5,744 bases of DNA. It comes from an uncultured Lachnospiraceae bacterium (GTDB taxonomy: Bacteria; Bacillota; Clostridia; Lachnospirales; Lachnospiraceae). Positions 1-5,274 of this stretch are shown here, one piece after another; within the stretch, counting starts at the first letter, position 1; each line of letters opens with the position of its first letter. Both the position numbers and the translations under genes were made by a program. The notes beneath the pieces were generated by a model that saw nothing but the letters and a program-made list of their open reading frames with translations, was not told the DNA's origin and searched no databases. Location: assembly GCA_902797475.1 (NCBI GenBank), contig CADBTG010000229.1, positions 1 to 5,744 on the forward strand, written 5' to 3'.

Positions 1-44
1 AGGAGTGCAGTAGGAGCACAGCAGGAGTGCAATAGGAGTGAAAC
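1..44. repeat. 11-bp tandem repeat, about four copies
   Basis: Four consecutive 11-bp units are visible: AGGAGTGCAGT (1-11), AGGAGCACAGC (12-22), AGGAGTGCAAT (23-33) and AGGAGTGAAAC (34-44). The first five bases AGGAG are invariant and the rest varies mainly by transitions. The array touches the left edge, so it may be longer. It lies about 20 bp beyond the stop codon of the leftward MATE gene. The unit length is not a multiple of three, so it is unlikely to be a coding repeat. No function can be assigned. It could be a slippage-generated minisatellite or a spaced binding array, since 11 bp is close to one helical turn. Confidence 0.75.
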
Positions 45-63
45 ACCGGCTACCGCCCCGCTG

Positions 64-1434
64 TTATTCCACCTGCCGCGGAATATGTTTCCTCTGATAC
101 ATCGCGTACAGGCAAAATGCGGTCAGGCAGCAAACGAGGTCGGCTGTCGGGGTCGCGATGACAATGCCGTAGACGGCGGAGAACAGGCAGAAGAGGAACA
201 TCAAAGGAATGTCTAAAAAGCCCTTTCGCAAAACGGCGAGAAGGAATGCGTTCTTCCAGCGGCCGACAGCCTGGAAGAACGAAATGAATGTATAGGCACA
301 GGCGGAGAACGGCGCGCCGATGCAAAGAATCCGAAGGAAACGCATGCCGAGCGTTAAGGACTCGCCCGGTCTTACGAAGAAGCCGACGAGCGGCTTTGCG
401 GCAAGAAGGCAGGCAAGCATGCAACTGATTCCGATGGTCAGCGCAATCATGACGGTATCCTTAATGACCCGTTTCATGCGTTTGAAATCGCCGGCAGCGT
501 AATTATATGCAATCAGAGGAAGCACGCCCTGCGTGAGACCGCGAACCGTTGCGTGCGCAAGCATGTTAATCTTCTTGGCGACACCGAGACCGGCCTGCGC
601 AGCCGTGCCATTTGCCATCATCAGCCGGTCTAAGCAGGCATAGGAGATATTCTCGAAAAGCGTCATGATGCACGCGGGAAGTCCCGTGCTCAGAATGCTT
701 TTCGCCGTCCCCCGCTCCGTATGAAGCGGCAGACGGAACGAAAGCACGGAAGCCTTCCGGCGCCTTAGTTGCAGCGCAAGCATGATGGCAAATGCCATCC
801 AGTTCGAAACCGCAGTGGCAATTGCCGCCCCGAGTACTTCATGCCCTTCGGGAAGAAGAACGAACATGAAGACCGGGTCCAAAATGATATTAAAAATGCT
901 GCCGCAAACAATCCCGATGCTCGCATCCATGCTGCGGCCTTCGCTTCGAAACAGATGCGCAGTGACCATATTTAGCGAGGTACCGAGACCGCCCAGACCT
1001 ACCGTGATGAGCATGTATTCGGTTGCGTATCTATGCACCTCGGGGTCTCCGCCGCCGAGAATGTCAAGAAACGGATGCCGAAACAAAACGGCAGCGAGAA
1101 TATATAAGACGGTTAGTCCGCCGCATCCCCAAAACGAAAAAGCGCAGGCTTCCCCCGCGCTTTTTTGATTTCCTCCGCCGAGACTGCGGGCCGCCTCCCC
1201 TGCACCGCCCACGCCGAACAGATTGGCAATCGCGGAAAGGAACATGAAGGCAGGAAGGCATACTGTTACGGCCGCCAGTTTCGCATCGGATCCGCTCAAT
1301 CCGATGAAAAATGTGTCGGCCATATTGTAAATCACCAGAATGACCTGCCCGACAATTGTCGGAAGGGCCAGCCGGGCAATCGCATTCGGTACCGGTTCCC
1401 GTTCAAAAACGGTTGCTTCGCTGTCGTTTCTCAT
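64..1434 (-). CDS. MATE family multidrug/cation efflux transporter
   Basis: Complete 456-residue integral membrane protein with about twelve hydrophobic segments (roughly 17-37, 52-74, 96-118, 138-158, 169-193, 198-222, 245-265, 285-310, 324-346, 365-388, 398-420, 422-445), the normal length and topology for MATE antiporters. Family landmarks are the TM1 stretch LPTIVGQVILVIYNMADTFF with acidic Asp40, the FRSEGRSMDAS region (162-172) followed by NIILDPVFMF (182-191), the second-half block GVLPLIAYNYAAGDFKRM (303-320) and QAVGRWKNA (388-396). MATE proteins exchange H+ or Na+ for cationic drugs and metabolites across the cytoplasmic membrane; the substrate here cannot be read. The tone is MepA/DinF-like. 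The start ATG (1434-1432) has a weak GGAAG ribosome binding site (1444-1440) five bases upstream. The gene is transcribed away from the nuclease operon, and its control region carries two palindromes that suggest repressor control. I see no convincing intrinsic terminator between its TAA and base 1. Confidence 0.93.
   Translation of the reverse strand: MRNDSEATVFEREPVPNAIARLALPTIVGQVILVIYNMADTFFIGLSGSDAKLAAVTVCLPAFMFLSAIANLFGVGGAGEAARSLGGGNQKSAGEACAFSFWGCGGLTVLYILAAVLFRHPFLDILGGGDPEVHRYATEYMLITVGLGGLGTSLNMVTAHLFRSEGRSMDASIGIVCGSIFNIILDPVFMFVLLPEGHEVLGAAIATAVSNWMAFAIMLALQLRRRKASVLSFRLPLHTERGTAKSILSTGLPACIMTLFENISYACLDRLMMANGTAAQAGLGVAKKINMLAHATVRGLTQGVLPLIAYNYAAGDFKRMKRVIKDTVMIALTIGISCMLACLLAAKPLVGFFVRPGESLTLGMRFLRILCIGAPFSACAYTFISFFQAVGRWKNAFLLAVLRKGFLDIPLMFLFCLFSAVYGIVIATPTADLVCCLTAFCLYAMYQRKHIPRQVE
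1137..1165. other. Terminator-like inverted repeat inside the MATE gene
   Basis: Arms AAAAAGCGC (1137-1145) and GCGCTTTTT (1157-1165) are perfect inverted repeats around an 11-base loop. Within the loop GG and CC can extend the stem with one bulge. Read on either strand this gives a short GC stem followed by a U-run, which resembles a small bidirectional intrinsic terminator. It sits within codons of about residues 90-99 of the transporter. The GC stem is short (4-6 bp), so activity is doubtful and it may be a by-product of the coding sequence. Confidence 0.35.
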
Positions 1435-1451
1435 CGTTTCTTCCGTTTCAA

Positions 1452-1472
1452 ATCCGCATCTTTGATGCGGAT
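1452..1472 (-). promoter_or_regulatory. Perfect 9-bp palindrome in MATE leader (5' stem-loop or operator)
   Basis: Arms ATCCGCATC (1452-1460) and GATGCGGAT (1464-1472) are exact reverse complements with a 3-base loop. Read leftward it lies between the predicted transcription start (about 1477) and the ribosome binding site (1444-1440) of the MATE gene. As RNA it would form a compact hairpin a few bases from the 5' end of the transcript. As DNA it could be an operator. No U-run follows on the leftward strand, so it is not a typical terminator. Confidence 0.6.
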
Positions 1473-1483
1473 GATTTTCCTAT

Positions 1484-1513
1484 AGTAAACACCGAAAATG
1501 TCACATTTGTCAA
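1484..1513 (-). promoter_or_regulatory. Predicted sigma-A promoter of the MATE gene
   Basis: On the minus strand a consensus -35 TTGACA (1513-1508) is followed after 18 bp by TTTACT (1489-1484), a 4/6 match to TATAAT. This puts the start of transcription near 1477 and gives a leader of about 43 bases. An alternative -10, TACTAT (1487-1482), matches better but needs a 20-bp spacer, so the -10 choice is uncertain. Confidence 0.55.
1496..1508. promoter_or_regulatory. Candidate operator within the MATE promoter spacer
   Basis: AAATGT (1496-1501), a central C, and ACATTT (1503-1508) form a perfect 13-bp odd-centred palindrome. It lies between the predicted -35 and -10 boxes of the leftward promoter and touches the -35. 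Dyads in this position are typical of operators for dimeric repressors (MarR, TetR and similar families often control efflux pumps). No regulator gene is present in the window, so the cognate protein is unknown. Confidence 0.45.
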
Positions 1514-1566
1514 TATATAATGAAATCGGAGCCGCGGAGGAAAGGCACAATCGGGCAAGATTCGTT

Positions 1567-1595
1567 TTGACTTTTTGCCCTGCGCGGATTACAAT
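1567..1595 (+). promoter_or_regulatory. Sigma-A promoter of the nuclease/ATPase operon
   Basis: TTGACT (1567-1572), a 17-bp spacer and TACAAT (1590-1595) give 5/6 matches to both consensus boxes at the optimal spacing. Transcription should begin around 1602. That leaves a leader of about 35 bases before the ATG at 1637, and it places the AAAGGAG at 1597-1603 mostly outside the mRNA. A 6-bp inverted repeat, GGGCAA (1553-1558) and TTGCCC (1575-1580), straddles the -35 box. Confidence 0.75.
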
Positions 1596-1622
1596 CAAAG
1601 GAGAGTGTGAGGACGATTTCCC

Positions 1623-1630
1623 AAAAGGAG
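1623..1630 (+). promoter_or_regulatory. Ribosome binding site fixing the nuclease start at 1637
   Basis: AAAAGGAG lies six bases before the ATG at 1637, which begins the conserved MKIIHTADVHLD sequence. The in-frame GTG at 1607 has a GGAG only three bases upstream, too close, and that GGAG falls at or before the predicted transcription start. This site decides in favour of 1637. Confidence 0.8.
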
Positions 1631-1636
1631 CAATGC

Positions 1637-2752
1637 ATGAAAATCATTCATACAGCTGATGTTCATCTGGATGCGAAGTGCGTGCGGCATTTTCCGCCGA
1701 AGCAGGCGAAAGAGCGCCGTGACGAGCTTTTGCTGACCTTTCTTGCGCTGATCAAAACGGCTGCGGAGCAGGGTGTCGAGGCCATCATCATCGCGGGCGA
1801 TCTGTTCGACGGCGTGAAGGTCTCCGCGACGGCAAGAGATGCCGTGCTTTCGGCGTTTAAGAACAACAGTGAAATCACATTTTACTATTTGTGCGGCAAT
1901 CATGACGCGCTGAACCCGGCCGAGCTGTTCGGAGAGATTCCGACAAATGTGAAACTCTTCGGGAACGGCTTTACAAGCTATGAACTGAACGGACGCGACG
2001 GTGAAAAAGTCGTGATTACGGGCGCGGAGGCGGTCGGAACGGATGCGGCAGCGCTGGCGTCGTCCCTGATTCTTGATCACACGAAGTGCAACATCGTCGT
2101 GCTTCACGGGCAGGAGACCGCAGGAAGCGGCGCAGGGGAGAAGGAAGTGATTCCGATTAAGAGTTACCGGAACCGCGGAATTGATTATCTGGCGCTCGGG
2201 CATATTCATGCGCCGAAGGCGGAGAAGCTGGATGCCAGGGGAACCTATGCCTATTGCGGATGTCTGGAAGGCCGCGGTTTTGACGAATGCGGCGTGCACG
2301 GGTACCGCCTTCTTAACGTGCATAACGGGCAGATTACGGAGGAATTCGTACCGTTCGCAAGAAGAACCATGTGGGAGCTGTCCGTGCCGGTTACAGGCCT
2401 TTCCGACTCCGAGGAGATTATCAAAAAAGCAAGAGAAGCCGGTGCGGAACAGGGCATTAAGCATGAGGACATGGTTAAGCTTGTCCTCTGCGGAGAAAAG
2501 GACGTGGATGCCGAGACCGACACGGAATATATCGGAAAGACGCTTAGTGAGGACTGGCATTTTGTGAAGGTTACGGACCGAACGACGGTATATACGGACT
2601 ATACAAAATACCGTCTCGACCCGACGCTTCGGGGAGAGTATGTCCGTAGCATCGAGGAAGCCGTTTCGAAAGGAGAACTCACAAGTGAGGAGGCAGGTAA
2701 GATGATCCGGCTCGGTGTGAGAATCCTTTCGGGAGAGGAGCAGCTGTCATGA
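1637..2752 (+). CDS. SbcD/Mre11/YhaO-type DNA repair exonuclease (metallophosphoesterase)
   Basis: 371-residue protein of the calcineurin-like phosphoesterase superfamily. All the Mre11-type metal and catalytic motifs are present in order: D8-x-H10 (TADVHLD), GDLFD with Asp55, GNHD with Asn88/His89, His157 (VVLHGQ) and GHIH with His189/His191. These ligate two Mn2+ ions for 3'-5' exonuclease and endonuclease cutting of DNA ends or hairpins in known relatives. Residues about 245-371 form the capping and C-terminal region; the helical tail (about 332-366) is where relatives contact the partner ATPase. The length is slightly below SbcD/YhaO (about 400). The protein most resembles the YhaO branch, partly because of its partner gene. 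It is the first gene of a two-gene operon whose stop codon overlaps the start of the ATPase gene. I infer that the two products form one nuclease complex. Nuclease activity and DNA substrate are inferred from the family. Confidence 0.92.
   Translation: MKIIHTADVHLDAKCVRHFPPKQAKERRDELLLTFLALIKTAAEQGVEAIIIAGDLFDGVKVSATARDAVLSAFKNNSEITFYYLCGNHDALNPAELFGEIPTNVKLFGNGFTSYELNGRDGEKVVITGAEAVGTDAAALASSLILDHTKCNIVVLHGQETAGSGAGEKEVIPIKSYRNRGIDYLALGHIHAPKAEKLDARGTYAYCGCLEGRGFDECGVHGYRLLNVHNGQITEEFVPFARRTMWELSVPVTGLSDSEEIIKKAREAGAEQGIKHEDMVKLVLCGEKDVDAETDTEYIGKTLSEDWHFVKVTDRTTVYTDYTKYRLDPTLRGEYVRSIEEAVSKGELTSEEAGKMIRLGVRILSGEEQLS
2735..2740 (+). promoter_or_regulatory. Internal ribosome binding site and coupled ATGA junction
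   Basis: GAGGAG, inside the last codons of the nuclease gene, lies eight bases before the ATPase ATG at 2749. The start and the nuclease stop share ATGA (2749-2752). This arrangement favours translational coupling and matched amounts of the two subunits. Confidence 0.75.
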
Positions 2753-5178
2753 GAATCCTCCATATTCATATCGAAAATTTCGGCAGACTCAAAGACTGTG
2801 ATATCACATTTGACAGGGGCTTAAATGCGGTCGTTCGTGAAAACGGCTGGGGCAAGACGAGCCTTGCGGCATTCATCCGTGCCATGTTTTACGGGCTCGA
2901 GGGCGAGCGGAAGCGTGACCTTAAGGAGAATGAACGGCTTCGTTACCAGCCCTGGAACAAAGGTCATTTCGGCGGCTCAATGAAGTTCGAGGCCGGTGGA
3001 AAATGCTACATCGTCACGAGAGATTTCGGTGCAAAGGACAGAAACGAAGGCTTCCGGCTGCAGGACGCCGTGACGCTTCTTGACAGCACCGATTATTCGG
3101 AGCGGCTTGGTGAAGAACTGTTTCATATCGACCGGGAAGCATTCGGAAGAACGGCATTTCTCAATCATGCCTCGGTACTCTATAGCGGTGGCGGAAGTCT
3201 GCCCGGAGACGGAGAAGGCACGGAAGCGGGTGCGGAAGACCTGAATCGCTACGGCATTGCGGACGCGAAGATGAAGAATTATCTGAATGAGAATTCGCCT
3301 ACCCGCAAGACCGGGAAGCTTTGCCAGAAAAAGGAAGAAATCAGGGAGATGGAGCAGGAGCTCAAAAGACTTGCTCCGCTTAAGGAAAGAATAACCGGGC
3401 TTCAGGCGGGACGCACGCAGGATGAGGCAGAGCTCAGAAATGCAGAGGAAGAACTTAAAAATATCCGGGCCGAACAGAAGACGCTTGCGGCATTCCGAAC
3501 CGAGGCGCTGATTGAGCGTCAGAGGGAAGAACGGAAAGCCCATAAGGAGCAGTGCCTCGCGGCCGTATCGCAGACCGAAAAGGAATTCCGCGGCGTGATT
3601 CCGTCGGAAGATGCCATTAGAGATGCCAAAGCGGACGCCGAGAAGGTTCGGAGCACCGACTCGCTTTTGCGGGAGGAGACCGGACCGAATCCGAGATTCC
3701 TCGCGCTTTCGGAGTATTTTGAAAACGGAGTTCCGGACGACGGGGAGCTTACAGAACAGATACAGATCAGAAATGAAATCCAGGATATCGAACGGGACGA
3801 AAAGGTGCTTCGGGAGCGTCTTACCAAAGAGCGCGACCGGGAGAAACTTCTGTCGGAGCAGGCACAGGATCAGAGCAGGAGCGACGTAAGCGCGAGCATG
3901 CCGTGGCCGGTTGTGGCGGGTATTTTCTTCGTTGCGGCGACAGCCATGACGGTCGGGCTGGTCTTTCATATGTTTCCGAAGAAAGCAGGCAATATCGTTA
4001 CGGCCGGCATAGTCATAACATTTGCCATAGCCCTGATCGGTCTTTGGGAGGCTTTTCGAAAAGGCAACGCCGCAAAAGCGGAGAGAGCGATGCACGCGAA
4101 GCGGCTCGAGGAATGCCGCGTGGCAGCAGATGAACTTGAGCAGCAGACCGAAGAGCTTCTTGCCGTGAAAGAGGAGAAAAGGAATGCCGTAGCGGGCTTC
4201 CTCAAAGCATGGGGAAAGTCTGCCGGTGAAGACGGGGAAGAAGCCCTTCTTTATGAAATGAAGAGCCGCGCGGAGGAATACCGCTCGCTTGCCGCTTTGG
4301 AGGAAGAAAGGGCGGAAAAGCATGCAAAACGTGTTCGCGAGAAAAGCGAGACAGAGGATTCGCTCAGGCAGAAGCTTTCCGCGATGGGTGCGCCCGAAGA
4401 ACTTATGAGCCTTCGGGATGTGACGGATGTCCTGAACTGGCTTTCCGAAACAGGCGGGAGACTGATTCGCCTGGAAAATGAGAAAAAGCAGGCCGGGGAA
4501 GCGGAGGAAAGACTCGTCGCATTTGCCAAAGAGCATCCCGAGAAGCCCGGGCAGATCCTGCTTTGTGAGGAGCAGCTTGCGGAGAGGGAACGTGACCTGA
4601 ACGCCGGCGAGGCGGCGGCTTCCGAGCGGGAACGCGCACTTCGGGAGGCTCTTTCGGCAAGAAACCGCGAACTTTCCGACGCCTATACGGACGAGGATGC
4701 CCTTCTCGATGTTTCGGAGCGGCTTGCAGGTGAGAAAGAAGCTTATGCCGAGGCCGAAGAGGCTTACAAAATCGTCAAGAAGACGCAGGAATACCTTTCT
4801 GCGGCAAAGGACCGCTTCACGGCGCGTTTCATGGAGCCGATTAAAAGCGCTTTTGACCGTTACTATGCCCTTCTTTGCGGAAGGGAGGACGGCGGTGAGG
4901 AGTTTCGGATTGATGCCGGGCTTCGCATCGAGCGGAAGGAAGAAGGCGCGTTTCACGATGCCGAGGCGCAGAGCGACGGTTATGCCGACATGATCGGGCT
5001 TTGCATCCGGATGGCGATTCTTGATGTGAAATTCACAAGGGAGAAGCCGCCCGTCATAATGGACGATCCGCTTGTCTATCTTGACGATGCGCATCTGTCA
5101 GGGGCGAAGGAGTTCCTGCAGAAGATTGCGGACAGTTATCAGGTCATTTACCTGACATGCCGCGGGGACAGAGCCTGA
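2749..5178 (+). CDS. SbcC/Rad50/YhaN-like AAA ATPase with membrane hairpin at the coiled-coil apex
   Basis: 809 residues, shorter than SbcC (about 1050). N-terminal head: LHIHIENFGRLKD (4-16) and Walker A at 30-38 (RENGWGKTS; Lys36, Thr37). A Gly/acid-rich linker follows at 146-163. Charged coiled-coil arms span about 190-380 and 437-690. The C-terminal head has a signature-like QSDGYADMIG (741-750), Walker B PVIMDDP (768-774) and D-loop YLDD (777-780). Between the arms are two hydrophobic segments, about 385-406 and 413-436, joined by a short FPKK-containing turn, exactly where Rad50/SbcC carry a zinc hook. None of the nine cysteines forms a CxxC. YhaN-type proteins are recalled to have a similar membrane hairpin. 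The ATPase should gate the upstream nuclease and tether it to the membrane, with both heads cytoplasmic. Oddities are Arg30 for the first Walker A Gly, His140 where E. coli SbcC has the Q-loop Gln, and Arg805 where a switch His is expected. Family assignment is firm; membrane anchoring is inferred. Confidence 0.9.
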   Translation: MRILHIHIENFGRLKDCDITFDRGLNAVVRENGWGKTSLAAFIRAMFYGLEGERKRDLKENERLRYQPWNKGHFGGSMKFEAGGKCYIVTRDFGAKDRNEGFRLQDAVTLLDSTDYSERLGEELFHIDREAFGRTAFLNHASVLYSGGGSLPGDGEGTEAGAEDLNRYGIADAKMKNYLNENSPTRKTGKLCQKKEEIREMEQELKRLAPLKERITGLQAGRTQDEAELRNAEEELKNIRAEQKTLAAFRTEALIERQREERKAHKEQCLAAVSQTEKEFRGVIPSEDAIRDAKADAEKVRSTDSLLREETGPNPRFLALSEYFENGVPDDGELTEQIQIRNEIQDIERDEKVLRERLTKERDREKLLSEQAQDQSRSDVSASMPWPVVAGIFFVAATAMTVGLVFHMFPKKAGNIVTAGIVITFAIALIGLWEAFRKGNAAKAERAMHAKRLEECRVAADELEQQTEELLAVKEEKRNAVAGFLKAWGKSAGEDGEEALLYEMKSRAEEYRSLAALEEERAEKHAKRVREKSETEDSLRQKLSAMGAPEELMSLRDVTDVLNWLSETGGRLIRLENEKKQAGEAEERLVAFAKEHPEKPGQILLCEEQLAERERDLNAGEAAASERERALREALSARNRELSDAYTDEDALLDVSERLAGEKEAYAEAEEAYKIVKKTQEYLSAAKDRFTARFMEPIKSAFDRYYALLCGREDGGEEFRIDAGLRIERKEEGAFHDAEAQSDGYADMIGLCIRMAILDVKFTREKPPVIMDDPLVYLDDAHLSGAKEFLQKIADSYQVIYLTCRGDRA

Positions 5179-5195
5179 ACAGAAAGGATACTCCA

Positions 5196-5225
5196 TTGAC
5201 ACTTCTTTCTGCCATGTCTTACAAT
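5196..5225 (+). promoter_or_regulatory. Strong sigma-A promoter of the NUDIX gene
   Basis: A perfect -35 TTGACA (5196-5201), an 18-bp spacer and TACAAT (5220-5225) lie in the 96-bp gap after the ATPase stop. Transcription should start near 5232, with an AT-rich leader of about 43 bases. No intrinsic terminator separates it from the upstream operon, so readthrough could add to its expression. A 7-bp inverted repeat, CAGAAAG (5180-5186) and CTTTCTG (5205-5211), flanks the -35 box. Confidence 0.75.
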
Positions 5226-5274
5226 GAGACTGTTTAAGTACTTTTCAATCATTTTGTAGGAGAGTAAAGCATTC

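Noticed and set aside
1..44. CRISPR-like array at the left edge
   Set aside because: The units are 11 bp and directly adjacent, with no unique spacers between them.
50..424. A 124-codon minus-strand frame overlapping the end of the MATE gene
   Set aside because: It is out of frame with a well-supported transporter, has no recognisable motif and no ribosome binding site that I can see.
1516..1521. Perfect TATAAT on the plus strand
   Set aside because: No -35-like hexamer occurs 16-18 bp upstream (the bases read CGAAAA or similar), and a much better promoter lies at 1567-1595.
1607..1636. GTG at 1607 as an upstream start for the nuclease, adding ten residues
   Set aside because: Its GGAG is only three bases away and lies at or before the predicted transcription start, whereas ATG 1637 has AAAAGGAG at six bases and begins the conserved phosphoesterase N-terminus.
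1435..1636. LexA/SOS box controlling the DNA repair operon
   Set aside because: No GAAC-N4-GTTC-type dyad of the Gram-positive SOS box is present in the intergenic region.
1595..2560. A 321-codon antisense open frame over the nuclease gene
   Set aside because: The plus-strand frame encodes every Mre11-type motif. The antisense product has no family features and I see no ribosome binding site or promoter for it.
2977..5094. A 705-codon open frame on the minus strand, antisense to the ATPase gene
   Set aside because: It mirrors a Glu/Lys-rich coiled-coil gene: GAG, GAA and AAG codons read backwards as Leu and Phe, which suppresses stops. The product is Leu/Phe/Arg-rich with no recognisable domain, while the plus-strand frame has clear motifs, a ribosome binding site and operon context.
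5179..5274. Intrinsic terminator between the ATPase and NUDIX genes
   Set aside because: The only inverted repeat (5180-5186 with 5205-5211) is AT-rich, has an 18-base loop and no U-run after it.
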